A stretch of DNA of 64,000 bases from assembly GCF_021533835.1 (NCBI RefSeq), contig NZ_JAKFYQ010000002.1:124001-188000 (forward strand). Direction: 5' to 3'. The notes below the pieces were generated by a model. The model ran no database searches. It was not told the DNA's origin and worked only from the letters and a program-made list of their open reading frames with translations. Both the position numbers and the translations under genes were made by a program. Shown here in pieces: positions 1-8,242 of this stretch. Each line of letters starts with the position of its first letter. Position 1 is the first letter of the stretch. The stretch comes from Synechococcus sp. Nb3U1. GTDB lineage: Bacteria > Cyanobacteriota > Cyanobacteriia > Thermostichales > Thermostichaceae.

Positions 1-44
1 TAAGTTGCAGAACCCACCAGTGCCAAGAGGATCCAATCTGCCAT
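1..44 (-). CDS. Possible start of a membrane protein running off the window
   Basis: An ATG at 44 on the minus strand opens a frame reading MADWILLALVGSAT up to the window edge. The residues are hydrophobic, as at the start of a membrane protein. Only 14 codons are visible and there is no clear ribosome binding site. It lies downstream of the PCP_red gene on the same strand. It could be chance. Confidence 0.3.
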   Translation of the reverse strand, partial: MADWILLALVGSAT

Positions 45-137
45 GAGTTGCAAAAAGAAGGGAATAAGGGAGAATACCTCTACCAAGCTAGCGACAAATC
101 CAATCACCCTGCTACGGCTCTCTCAAAGCAGCGCCTC

Positions 138-308
138 TCAAGACCCAAATTTCTGCTTGGCCTGTTCGTACACCTCCACGGTGATTTGTTGGATCCCGGA
201 TTCTTGGGCAAATTTTTCAATTTTTTTACGGGCGGCGGGGCGCACAAAAAAAGGGATCTCTTTAAGGCGAGCTTCCGCTTCCGGAGTCCATTGCACCGCT
301 TCGCTCAT
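138..308 (-). CDS. Small PCP_red-domain protein (56 aa)
   Basis: The frame encodes 56 residues. The core, with WTPEAEARLKEIPFF, VRPAARKKIEKFA and a final helix containing ITVEVYEQAK, matches the small PCP_red domain. This domain also ends the ChlB/BchB subunit of dark-operative protochlorophyllide reductase and occurs alone in many cyanobacteria. The role of the stand-alone form is unknown. The ATG overlaps the stop of the upstream DUF751 gene as ATGA (308 to 305), so the two are probably translationally coupled. Confidence 0.75.
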   Translation of the reverse strand: MSEAVQWTPEAEARLKEIPFFVRPAARKKIEKFAQESGIQQITVEVYEQAKQKFGS

Positions 309-589
309 GAGAGACCCCCTGAGGGGTTACCCCAACGCAATATCCATCCCGGCAAAAAAGTATCGCCCGTCATGCCCCGCAAGGTGAAATAGACAAACAA
401 CAGCAGCAAAAGGCTTCCTAGGGTCACCATTGTCCCTGCCATCGGACTTTTGCGATACAGATTCACAAACGGCTGTAGACCAGCCCAGATCCCTCCCAGC
501 AAGACCGTGACAAAGTAGATGGGATAGCGGGAGACATTCTCCACAAATTGATCTTCTAGTTTGCGGGGGGGCTGCGGTTGCGGCGGCAT
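305..589 (-). CDS. DUF751 family small membrane protein
   Basis: This 94-residue protein has a Pro-rich start, then a segment containing VSRYPIYFVTVLLGGIW, and a second hydrophobic helix (TLGSLLLLLFVYFTLR). The N..RYP..F start and two-helix layout fit DUF751, a small membrane protein family of cyanobacteria and plastids with no established function. It is the first gene of a two-gene unit and its stop overlaps the start of the PCP_red gene. The pairing suggests a thylakoid or pigment-related setting, but that is inference. Confidence 0.75.
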   Translation of the reverse strand: MPPQPQPPRKLEDQFVENVSRYPIYFVTVLLGGIWAGLQPFVNLYRKSPMAGTMVTLGSLLLLLFVYFTLRGMTGDTFLPGWILRWGNPSGGLS

Positions 590-715
590 AGAGGAAAGAA
601 ACCCGACTTCTCCTCAGTTTGCCACAAGTGCGGGATCCCTGGGGAAATACCCTGTGTAAAGGCTGCTATGACTACGGGGTTTGGGACTAGCCATCCTCAG
701 GGAATTGCCAACGAA

Positions 716-799
716 TCAAGCAGCGAATTCATCGAGCAACACATTAAAGCGAGCATCAGTTTCCACCTGACGTTGGCGCAATTCCGAAATTTCAGTTGA
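716..799 (-). pseudogene. Remnant of a coiled-coil protein C-terminus
   Basis: Read on the minus strand, this stretch gives ELRQRQVETDARFNVLLDEF followed by a stop. It closely matches ELRQRQVESDQRFKILLKEI in the frameshifted coiled-coil gene at 49049-49455. No matching upstream part or start codon is visible here. It is best read as a decayed paralogue, although coiled-coil composition bias weakens the case. The remaining DNA between 590 and 1039 shows no convincing gene. Confidence 0.4.
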
Positions 800-984
800 A
801 TGATCAATTTTCCCAGCTAGTGGATGCACAGCCCCGGTTTCAAGCGCAACTTGGGGATTTGGCCTGTCTGTTCCGTGAAAAGTCAAAGTTACAGGAACAG
901 CGGGTTGCAGAACTAGAGGCCAGAGCTAACAGACTGGATGAGCAGGTGGAGCAGCTGGAAATGTTGTTTGAGAATTGGATCTAG
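796..984 (+). CDS. Hypothetical short coiled-coil protein
   Basis: A 62-residue frame starts at TTG and is rich in Glu, Leu, Arg and Gln, with heptad-like spacing in LEARANRLDEQVEQLE. There is no strong ribosome binding site and no family match. Coiled-coil-like frames can arise by chance opposite decayed coding DNA, and a remnant lies on the other strand just upstream. It may itself be a relic. Confidence 0.25.
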   Translation: MNDQFSQLVDAQPRFQAQLGDLACLFREKSKLQEQRVAELEARANRLDEQVEQLEMLFENWI

Positions 985-1039
985 AGACAATATTTATAGG
1001 CTCCACAAACAGAGTGAACGAGAGTGAATGCTGATCTAT

Positions 1040-4003
1040 TTACTTGATTGCAATCACATTGAGGCTAATCAACTCTCCAAAGACAACGATCTCACTACAA
1101 TCATCGAATAAATTGAATCGATCGACCTTGCGGATGATTCTAAATCCTACCTGACTGAGAAGCATAAATAAATGCTCCCAAGATAAACCCACTTTATGAA
1201 AATCATACTCATCTACTTGCCCGCCAAACATCATTCGCATAATGACAAAGCGTTGAGCAGGCGTGATTCCCTCTTTTAAGTAAAGGCGGCAGAGGGTAGG
1301 TAAGTCTGGAACACTAATCATTAGTTGTCCACCAAACTTAAGGGTGCGGTGCCATTCTTTGAGGACTTTAGGTAACTCTTGCGTGTAATCAAAGTGCTCT
1401 AGGGTGTGGGAAGTATAGATGGCCTCGAGGGTATTATCTGGAAATTGACTGAGATCAATGGCATTGCCAACATAATCTACATTTTCGCCCGATTGGATAT
1501 TAAATATCTTCCAGTCTGGGTGCGGTTCTTTTCCACCAATGTGTAGACGTATGGTTTCAGATACGATCTTCGCAGGATCTAGATCCTCCTTTATTGAATC
1601 TAGATTAGGTACTTGCTCAATCAATTCACGCTTGTATGCCAAATCAAAACATGTCTTCTCCATTGCCTTTGCTAGTCGCTTCGGATCCCAGATCACCGAC
1701 TTGTCATAGGAATCTCGAATGGTTTGTTTGGCTTTCGCCAAGCGCTCCGGATTGTTACCCAATTGGATACCGCGTTGGATAAATTCTTCGATAGACCAGG
1801 TGATGCAGTCGTCAAGGCCCACGTTTTTGAGCAAGCTATAACTCATGCGGCCATAGTAGTGGCGACCCACTAACGTAAGCACAGGCACACCCATGTAGAG
1901 AGCTTCGATGGTGTGAGTAGCTCCTGTGTAGGGGAACGTATCTAGCACAAGGTCAACCAACCCCAATTGACCCCGGTGTTCTTCCACGCTTTTTGTGTTT
2001 TCTAGAAAACGCACCCGATCCGAAACATTAAAGTCTTTGGCTCTGGCTTGATAACGACTAATCACTGTGGTGATTTCACCTGCTCCTTTGACAATCAAAA
2101 TACCATTGGAAACCTGCTGGAGTATTTTCAGATGAGCATCCAAACATTCTGGAGTGCGCTTGTAGGCATTGGCAGCAGTCAGAAACACAATATGATAGGG
2201 CTCTATTCTAAGTTTTGATTTAAACTCAACCTCATCAGCAGCAATAACATCCAACTGTTCTATCGCACAATAACTGGGCAATCGGATAATTTCTTCATGA
2301 TAGTCAGCCTGAGCATCTTCCGGCAAAATATACGGATCTGCGAAGAAATAATCGAACTCTGGCAAGCCGACAGCATCACCCCCTAGCCAGCCAATTTGAA
2401 TGGGGGCAGCTCGAAGAGCCGCTACAATATTGGCATCATGACTGGTAAGAGAATCCATGAAGATCATGATATCAATGTGATCCTCACGAGCCTGAGCAGC
2501 TACTTGTGGAGCCGATGTATTTTCAGGAAAAAATCGAAAATAAAGATTATCTTGGACGCAGAATCTTTGATAAATGACATCGCGTGAGGCTATTTCCTCT
2601 GTCTTCCAACCTTGATAGTAGTAATAGGAAATATCCAAATGTTCACGAGATATATTCTTCAAAGTAGCTTCGCTCAAAAAACCAACAGAATGTCTTTGAA
2701 AGCAGTTACCCAAGAACCCTACTCTCAATTTTTTCTTGGCTGATGCACTCATCTGGTATTCTTGCTTGTTTTTTTGCCAATACTCCGACCAGAGAAAACT
2801 TCTTTGAGATGCCATTAAGCTCATGCAATCATTAAAGATTTTTCCTCCCAGCTGTTGATAGGAACGAATCAAAGAACGATCATCACTGAGATAGCTCCAG
2901 CAAAAGCAAACTCTGAACAAAATGGCTTTGGCGATTGTCAGGCTATCAACCATATTCTCGTCGCTGACTTCAAGAGATCTCAAGGGCAGCGAAGAAAGTA
3001 TATCAATAATCTTTCGAATCACGAAGTCAATTCGTTCTGGTTGGGCAGCATGAATAAGTTTTTCTAGGGATTCTGACAAAAGTGATAGATGAAGTGTAAA
3101 ATTCTCTTTAGCTTGGTCAACAGCAGTCAACAAGGCTTCGCCGAGAATGGAGTAGGCATCACTCGTAGATTTTTGGAAAAGGGCTCGAGCGGACTTATTA
3201 AAGAAATCACTAACAAGATCTTCTATAGCCCATAATCCTTCATAGCTTCCAAGTCGTGGCGGATCCATAACAGCAGCTAGCTGGGCCAGCAGTGCCGCGA
3301 AGCCAGATTTTTGAGCTTCTAGTAAAAGCGGTTGTAGAGCAGTGCCAATTTCAAAAAATAGATCTTGGTACCCTGCATCTAAAAGTTGAGTCAGCAGTTG
3401 AATAAGCAGGGGTTCTTGATAAAAATCGATGGGATCTAATTTACTTAAATTGGCCAAACTGTCGAGCAGGGCCTGACCGTAAAGCATGACAGCCATTTCG
3501 TCTTCTGTTCGCAAGGCGAGGATTATTAAGACTTGTATGTTGTCTCGTTGAATTGGATCCAGTTCAAAAGCCATTTCCCGCAGTTGCAAACAAACTTGAA
3601 AGCGTTGCTCAGGATGACGAGTTGGACTATTTTCTAGACGATTGACAAGAGAGAGCAGAAGCTCTAGAACCTTTTCTCTGGGGAGGATCCCTGCTTCAAT
3701 CAGAGGCGTGTAGAGTAGATAAGCGGGGCGCAACTGATTGGAGATCAGGATTTGTTGTAGTGCCGATAAAGTTAATGCGATTTGATCGGATTGACGATCT
3801 GGATCACAGGGCTGATAGAAAGATGGAAGCTCTTCTGCTGGAGGGAGATCATAAAGGCTATGAAGAAATTTCCCCCAAGTCTCTGGCTCGTGCTTCTGGT
3901 AGGCAGCAATTATCCAACTTCCGAAAGCATCGGGCCGCTGGTTGAGGAGGTTTTTGCCTTCGGTGATCAAAGCAAGGGGAGGGATATAAGCTGTTGTGTC
4001 CAT
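1040..4003 (-). CDS. SPINDLY-type O-GlcNAc transferase-like protein with C-terminal methyltransferase
   Basis: This protein of about 987 residues has three parts. The first ~420 residues are helical and repeat-like. From about 425 to 800 it follows the SPINDLY/O-GlcNAc transferase fold: KLRVGFLGNCFQRHS, a QIGWLGGDAVGLPEFDYFFAD region and DLVLDTFPYTGATHTIEAL. From about 825 a class I SAM-dependent methyltransferase domain follows (SHTLEHFDY, LKFGGQLMISVPD). I prefer the ATG at 4003 over the TTG at 4096 because the extra residues look non-family. It is divergent from the type IV pilin gene 200 bp away, so pilin or another surface protein is a plausible target. That target is inferred. Confidence 0.8.
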   Translation of the reverse strand: MDTTAYIPPLALITEGKNLLNQRPDAFGSWIIAAYQKHEPETWGKFLHSLYDLPPAEELPSFYQPCDPDRQSDQIALTLSALQQILISNQLRPAYLLYTPLIEAGILPREKVLELLLSLVNRLENSPTRHPEQRFQVCLQLREMAFELDPIQRDNIQVLIILALRTEDEMAVMLYGQALLDSLANLSKLDPIDFYQEPLLIQLLTQLLDAGYQDLFFEIGTALQPLLLEAQKSGFAALLAQLAAVMDPPRLGSYEGLWAIEDLVSDFFNKSARALFQKSTSDAYSILGEALLTAVDQAKENFTLHLSLLSESLEKLIHAAQPERIDFVIRKIIDILSSLPLRSLEVSDENMVDSLTIAKAILFRVCFCWSYLSDDRSLIRSYQQLGGKIFNDCMSLMASQRSFLWSEYWQKNKQEYQMSASAKKKLRVGFLGNCFQRHSVGFLSEATLKNISREHLDISYYYYQGWKTEEIASRDVIYQRFCVQDNLYFRFFPENTSAPQVAAQAREDHIDIMIFMDSLTSHDANIVAALRAAPIQIGWLGGDAVGLPEFDYFFADPYILPEDAQADYHEEIIRLPSYCAIEQLDVIAADEVEFKSKLRIEPYHIVFLTAANAYKRTPECLDAHLKILQQVSNGILIVKGAGEITTVISRYQARAKDFNVSDRVRFLENTKSVEEHRGQLGLVDLVLDTFPYTGATHTIEALYMGVPVLTLVGRHYYGRMSYSLLKNVGLDDCITWSIEEFIQRGIQLGNNPERLAKAKQTIRDSYDKSVIWDPKRLAKAMEKTCFDLAYKRELIEQVPNLDSIKEDLDPAKIVSETIRLHIGGKEPHPDWKIFNIQSGENVDYVGNAIDLSQFPDNTLEAIYTSHTLEHFDYTQELPKVLKEWHRTLKFGGQLMISVPDLPTLCRLYLKEGITPAQRFVIMRMMFGGQVDEYDFHKVGLSWEHLFMLLSQVGFRIIRKVDRFNLFDDCSEIVVFGELISLNVIAIK

Positions 4004-4200
4004 GCAGGAGAAGGGGGGAGAGGAAACCGTGAGCTTAATCTGACACGTTTGACCTGAATCAGCCAAGCCACTGGCGACTTCCTCGAAGATCCGCAACTAT
4101 GCGTAGGCTATCGCTGATATGAAGCCCCCCTGGTGTGGGTAAGTTAGGTCTGGCAGGTAAGCTGCAAAGTTCATTCACAAGTTACTGAAGGATTTACACA

Positions 4201-4752
4201 ATGAGCGCGAAGACTCGTCAATCTCTGCTGCGGGCCAAGTTGGCTCGGCAGATCCTCTCCGGAGCCAAAGGTTTCACCCTGATTGAGTTGCTGGTGGTGA
4301 TCGTGATCGTGGGCGTGCTGTCTGCGGTGGCGATTCCTCAGTTCTTGAACCAAGTGCGCCGTTCTCGTACTGCTGAGGCCCAAGCCGCTCTGACTGCCGT
4401 AGGACGGGGCTCTGAAGCCTATCGATTGGATACCACTCAGTATCCAGATAATTACACTAGAATCGAGTACGGTTGTCCCTCTTCCACTGACGTAGACTCC
4501 TGCGGTGCTAATGGGGATAAGTTCATGAATGATCCTTGGAGCGCCCCTAATTATGATGATCCTGTAGCCAGTGATATCAATAGTGTGGCTCCCCAAGGTA
4601 TGCGCTGGGATACTACTGCTAACGCAGCCAAAACCCAGTTTATTAACTCTTCTGGTAACCCTATTCAGTGCACCATTGGATTGGGCTCCCGTGAGTCTGT
4701 TGTGGTTACTGAGGCGACCTTCGTGGGCAAGAGCTGCAACGTGTTCGACTAA
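4201..4752 (+). CDS. pilA: Type IV major pilin-like protein (PilA)
   Basis: This 183-residue prepilin has a basic 24-residue leader ending in GAKG, followed by FTLIELLVVIVIVGVLSAVA. Cleavage by PilD after Gly24 and N-methylation of Phe25 are expected, and Glu29 is the conserved Glu5 of the mature pilin. The mature part has a polar globular domain with cysteine pairs near CPSSTDVDSC and in the last 30 residues, likely disulfide bonded. AAGGA lies about 9 bp before the ATG. A terminator follows, so it is probably transcribed alone. It may act in motility, adhesion or DNA uptake. Paralogous minor pilins cannot be excluded. Confidence 0.88.
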   Translation: MSAKTRQSLLRAKLARQILSGAKGFTLIELLVVIVIVGVLSAVAIPQFLNQVRRSRTAEAQAALTAVGRGSEAYRLDTTQYPDNYTRIEYGCPSSTDVDSCGANGDKFMNDPWSAPNYDDPVASDINSVAPQGMRWDTTANAAKTQFINSSGNPIQCTIGLGSRESVVVTEATFVGKSCNVFD

Positions 4753-4782
4753 TCCCTAAAGCAGCATCAAGTTTATTTTTAT

Positions 4783-4804
4783 GCTCCCTATGGGGAGCTT
4801 TTTT
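4783..4804 (+). terminator. Rho-independent terminator of the pilin gene
   Basis: The stem GCTCCC (4783-4788) pairs with GGGAGC (4793-4798) across a four-base loop, followed at once by a run of six T. It sits 31 bp after the pilin stop codon. Confidence 0.8.
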
Positions 4805-4809
4805 GTTTG

Positions 4810-6120
4810 TCACTTTATGCCGAGCCAGGTATTGATGGTAAAGCGGCTATCCGCAAAAGATTGTGTGGGACTAAAGACTGGCAAGATTTCATGTAGGCAA
4901 CTGCTGGGGAAAAAGACCATGCTATTGTTGATGGGCTCAACTTCCTCAAAAGCACCCTGGATTAGGGGGGGATTGGGCTTTATTCTTTGGGTATCGTAAA
5001 TGCGTAACTCCCCGCCTCTATAAGGCTTGGGATCCTTGTGGAAATAGTAGACACAACTGACCTGACGAAAAGCGGTTTGTGGGTAGGCGTTATCGGTGTG
5101 GGCGGTAAAGTAGCAGCCATCATAGCTGGCAATCATCTCGATCTCGAAGATCTGGATATCAAACGTTTCGATGCCTAGCTCGGCAAAGATTTGCGGGGCA
5201 ACAGCGGCAATTTTCTCTCTCACCAGGGATCCATACTCCTGAAAATGGGCAAAATCGAGTCGCAGGGAACGGCGGAACTTGAGCGATTCAGCTTCGGTGT
5301 TGTTTTTTGTGTAGCTTTTGGAGGAGATAAACTGCTCTTGACAGGTAAGGGCATTTTCCAAAATCGCTTGGTTCACCTCGGTGGGCAGAAAGTCATCCAG
5401 CCTAATGTATTTACAAGGGTAAAACCGAGCCGGTTCAGGAGGATGCGGCTGAGCAAACGTGAGGGATCCGGGGCTAGCAGCCAACAGGGATCCGGGGGCT
5501 ACGGCTTGGATCTGGGTAAGATCTTGCTCGGTTAAACCCTTGTGTCGAGAGTTCCAAGTGAGTAGGTGAATGCCCTGACCCAAATGGGGCAAAACGTTCT
5601 GTAAATGAAAACAGGGATCCACCCCCATTAAATCCAGGTTGGCTTGGACAAGGGATCCCCATTGGCAGTGGTTGACGATGTAAAGGGCCATCTCAGAAAA
5701 AAACTGCCGCAGGAGCAAAGATTGCAGCAAATGGGTGCGGTAATCGGTAAGGATAGCGCTGTAACAAATGCCGATTTGGGTATCCGGAAACAGTTGGTTT
5801 AGCTCTGCCAAAAGCATGGGGATGGAACCTTCCAACAGAAGAACCCGATCTTCTAGGCCCCGTTTGGCGATTTGGGTTTGGATATCTGCAATACTTGCCG
5901 GGTTGTGGGATGGATTCTGAAGGGGATCCTGCAAAATCACCGCTAGCTTGTCGGGATGATCCGGCATGACCGCCAGCAGCTTTGAGGGATCCACCCATCC
6001 AATCTGGCAAAAGATCTCGTCAGGGTGTAGGTGGGCTAGGGCCCGATCGAGGAGATCCGCAAGGTCTTGAGGTTGCGCCAGCGCCTGGGTGAGATCCTGA
6101 ATAAACTCTTTGCACTGCAT
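4810..6120 (-). CDS. 2OG-Fe(II) oxygenase with N-terminal methyltransferase-like domain
   Basis: The 436-residue protein ends in a prolyl-4-hydroxylase-like 2-oxoglutarate/Fe(II) dioxygenase domain. It shows HTD (in YFTAHTDNAYP) for two iron ligands, then a distal FFPSSCLHEILPV carrying the third His, and GGELRIYD between them. The first ~230 residues have GSIPMLLAELNQLFPDTQIG and similar stretches, suggesting a divergent methyltransferase-type region, but no clear SAM motif is seen. It converges on the pilin gene, with only the terminator between them. The substrate is unknown; a surface protein or glycan is possible. Confidence 0.75.
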   Translation of the reverse strand: MQCKEFIQDLTQALAQPQDLADLLDRALAHLHPDEIFCQIGWVDPSKLLAVMPDHPDKLAVILQDPLQNPSHNPASIADIQTQIAKRGLEDRVLLLEGSIPMLLAELNQLFPDTQIGICYSAILTDYRTHLLQSLLLRQFFSEMALYIVNHCQWGSLVQANLDLMGVDPCFHLQNVLPHLGQGIHLLTWNSRHKGLTEQDLTQIQAVAPGSLLAASPGSLTFAQPHPPEPARFYPCKYIRLDDFLPTEVNQAILENALTCQEQFISSKSYTKNNTEAESLKFRRSLRLDFAHFQEYGSLVREKIAAVAPQIFAELGIETFDIQIFEIEMIASYDGCYFTAHTDNAYPQTAFRQVSCVYYFHKDPKPYRGGELRIYDTQRIKPNPPLIQGAFEEVEPINNSMVFFPSSCLHEILPVFSPTQSFADSRFTINTWLGIK

Positions 6121-6144
6121 AGGAAGGGATCCCTAGTCTTTTCC

Positions 6145-6942
6145 CTAGCTTAGGGTACCCAGATCCACCCCCAGTTCCCGAAGCTTTTGAGCCAGGCGTT
6201 CGGCGCGTTGCTCGGCGGTTTCCGCCCGTTGCCGTTCTTGTTCCGCCCGTTGTCGTTCTTGTTCCGCCCGTTGCCGTTCCTGTTCCGCCGATTGCCGCTC
6301 CTCTTCTGCTTCTGTGGGTAGCAACTCTCCCGATTCAGTGGCCCACCGGATCCAGGTGGTCTCGATGCCTCGAAAGCTCCCTTGCCACTTCACCAAATAC
6401 AGCCCCAGTGTCTCACTCTTCAACCTCCCCTGCCCATCCGGCTCAATTGGCTCATACCGACTCCCCAGCAGGCGAAACCCTGCCCAATCTTCTGGCGCAA
6501 AAGGATCAAACCAAAAGTACTCCGGCACCCGAATGGTTTGTTCGTAGAGCTTCTTTTTATGGGTCTTATCGGATTGGGCGGTGCTCTGAGAAAGCAGCTC
6601 AATCACCACATCCGGCCCTTTGCCTTGTTCCCAGATCACCCAACTTTTGCGTTCCCCTTTGGGTACCCCCAGCACCACAAAATAGTCGGGGCCTTTAAAA
6701 TCTCGAACACGGGATTGTTCCAGGCTGTAGTAAAGGAACATGTTGCCACTGACAAAGCCATCTGATCGTTTTTGCAGCCAAGCTTCGGTGATGGTGATTA
6801 GCAGATCCATTTGACATTTGTGCCGCCAGGTTTCCATGGGCACTCCGTCGTCGTAGGGTAGCTCATCTTGGGTGGGGGGTAGCTCTGGCAGATAGGCTTC
6901 CTCCAGCAAGGGATTCGGCGAATTAACAACAGGGGTGCTCAT
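6145..6942 (-). CDS. Uma2-family (DUF820) protein with repetitive coiled-coil tail
   Basis: This 265-residue protein belongs to the Uma2 family of putative PD-(D/E)XK nucleases that is greatly expanded in cyanobacteria. Features include PDYFVVLGVPKGERKSWVIW, GPDVVIELLSQSTAQSDKTHKK and VPEYFWFDP. The last ~60 residues are a highly charged coil built from repeated EQERQRA units. The ATG at 6942 is chosen because AAGGAG lies 9 bp upstream. No target or partner is known for the family. Confidence 0.85.
   Translation of the reverse strand: MSTPVVNSPNPLLEEAYLPELPPTQDELPYDDGVPMETWRHKCQMDLLITITEAWLQKRSDGFVSGNMFLYYSLEQSRVRDFKGPDYFVVLGVPKGERKSWVIWEQGKGPDVVIELLSQSTAQSDKTHKKKLYEQTIRVPEYFWFDPFAPEDWAGFRLLGSRYEPIEPDGQGRLKSETLGLYLVKWQGSFRGIETTWIRWATESGELLPTEAEEERQSAEQERQRAEQERQRAEQERQRAETAEQRAERLAQKLRELGVDLGTLS
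6221..6304. repeat. Four 21-bp tandem repeats inside the Uma2 gene
   Basis: Four near-identical 21-bp units (6221-6241, 6242-6262, 6263-6283, 6284-6304) each encode seven residues close to EQERQRA on the minus strand. The first three differ by one or two bases and the fourth is more diverged. Copy number is likely to vary between strains by slippage without breaking the frame. Confidence 0.85.
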
Positions 6943-7009
6943 GGTGGGTGCTCCTTGAGATCCATTTGGGAGATCCATTTGGGGTTCTTCTAGCCTAGCG
7001 ATGGCGGAT

Positions 7010-7927
7010 TTACGGGATCAGAATTTGCCGTAGGGCCTCTTTTAGGTGCGGGTATTGAAAGGTAAAGCCCGCCTCTAGGGCTGCTTGAGGAAGGACTCTT
7101 TGCCCGGTGAGTACCACCTGAGCGGCTTCTCCCAAGAGTAGTTCTAGGGCGAGTTCGGGGACGGGCAACCAGGAGGGACGAGCTAAGACCTGGCCCAAGG
7201 TTTGGCAAAACTCTTCCATTCGCACCGGATTGGGGGCTGTGCCATTGAAGATGCCGGATCCCTGCTTGAGCAGGAAACAAACCAGGCTCACAAAGTCCTC
7301 GCGGTGGATCCAGGAGAGCCATTGCTTGCCAGAGCCAATCGTTCCGCCGATGAAGAGCTGAAAAGGGGCTAACATCTGCCCTAGCGCTCCCCCATCCGGC
7401 CCCAACACAATACCCGTGCGTACAATGGCCAGACGGATCCCGAGATCCTGAACGGGCCGGGCGGCAGCCTCCCAGGCTTGACAGACTGTGGCTAGAAAAT
7501 CCTGGGCAGGAGGGGCGGTTTCCGGCAAGGGATCCGCTTCGGGATGGGATCCGTAGTAGCCCACGGCTGAACTGCTCACCATCACCTGCGGCTTTTGGGT
7601 AAGGGAGGCAATGGCCTGTACCAACGCCTGGGTCGTTTCCACACGGCTGCGGCGGATTTCTTTTTTCTTGGCTTCTGTCCAACGGGAGGCGGCTAGGGGT
7701 TCGCCCGCCAAATTGACGATGCCCTCATAGCCTTCGAGAGCGGTAGCCCAAGTTTCGGGTTGATAGGGATCGTATTGGAGCAGCTTGAGGTTGGCGGGAT
7801 CCCCTAATGTCCGGCGGGCTGGCACAAGATTGCGGGTTAAGACCAAAACCTGATCCCCTCGCTCTAGTAGGCGAGCGACCAAGCGGCGCCCGACAAAACC
7901 ACTTCCGCCCGTAATGGCAATGCGCAT
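7010..7927 (-). CDS. TIGR01777-family SDR epimerase
   Basis: The 305-residue protein starts with the NAD(P)-binding motif GGSGFVGRRLVARLLERGD and has the short-chain dehydrogenase signature VSSSAVGYYGSH (Ser and Tyr of the active site). It ends with a DUF1731-type tail (LTGQRVLPQAALEAGFTF). This is the TIGR01777/YfcH family of nucleoside-sugar-epimerase-like proteins; the true substrate is not known. Length matches the family. Confidence 0.9.
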   Translation of the reverse strand: MRIAITGGSGFVGRRLVARLLERGDQVLVLTRNLVPARRTLGDPANLKLLQYDPYQPETWATALEGYEGIVNLAGEPLAASRWTEAKKKEIRRSRVETTQALVQAIASLTQKPQVMVSSSAVGYYGSHPEADPLPETAPPAQDFLATVCQAWEAAARPVQDLGIRLAIVRTGIVLGPDGGALGQMLAPFQLFIGGTIGSGKQWLSWIHREDFVSLVCFLLKQGSGIFNGTAPNPVRMEEFCQTLGQVLARPSWLPVPELALELLLGEAAQVVLTGQRVLPQAALEAGFTFQYPHLKEALRQILIP

Positions 7928-8242
7928 GATGTGGATCCCTTTGTTTGTCCCTTATTTGACCTTACTTGAGAGTTGAGAATAGACTCACCCACCCTCTAGG
8001 CTAGCGTTTTTGCAGCTTTTGCAAGGGTTGTGAGTTCAGCTCTTCTGTGAAGCCCTGGAAAGATCGCAAGCATCCTGCATCAAAATCTTCTAATTTTTTC
8101 TAATCTTTTCTGAATATCTTGAATATCTTGCTCCGCATACTTTATACAGTTTCTTGAGCGTCCTGTTCTTCCCTCTGCAAAACATCTGCGAACGATCTGT
8201 CAACCATTTACCCATGAACCCTTATGATCAAAAGCTGAGCTA
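7928..8242. other. Intergenic region between divergent genes
   Basis: This spacer holds no gene that I can support. It is AT- and pyrimidine-rich between about 8080 and 8190, as expected for a promoter region serving the divergent epimerase and methyltransferase-glycosyltransferase genes. Confidence 0.5.
8119..8147 (+). promoter_or_regulatory. Candidate sigma-70-type promoter
   Basis: TTGAAT (8119-8124) and TTATAC (8142-8147) are separated by 17 bp and lie about 95 bp upstream of the methyltransferase-glycosyltransferase gene. The match is reasonable, but such pairs are common in AT-rich spacers. Confidence 0.3.

Noticed and set aside
43-392. Two overlapping plus-strand frames of 114 residues
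   Set aside because: They lie opposite the minus-strand PCP_red and DUF751 genes, start without a ribosome binding site and have no family look.
590-1039. tRNA or structured RNA in the first large spacer
   Set aside because: No cloverleaf, T-loop consensus or conserved structured-RNA motif could be identified; the same holds for the other spacers.
4171-4596. Minus-strand frame of 141 codons across the pilin gene
   Set aside because: Antisense shadow of the pilin gene with no motif.
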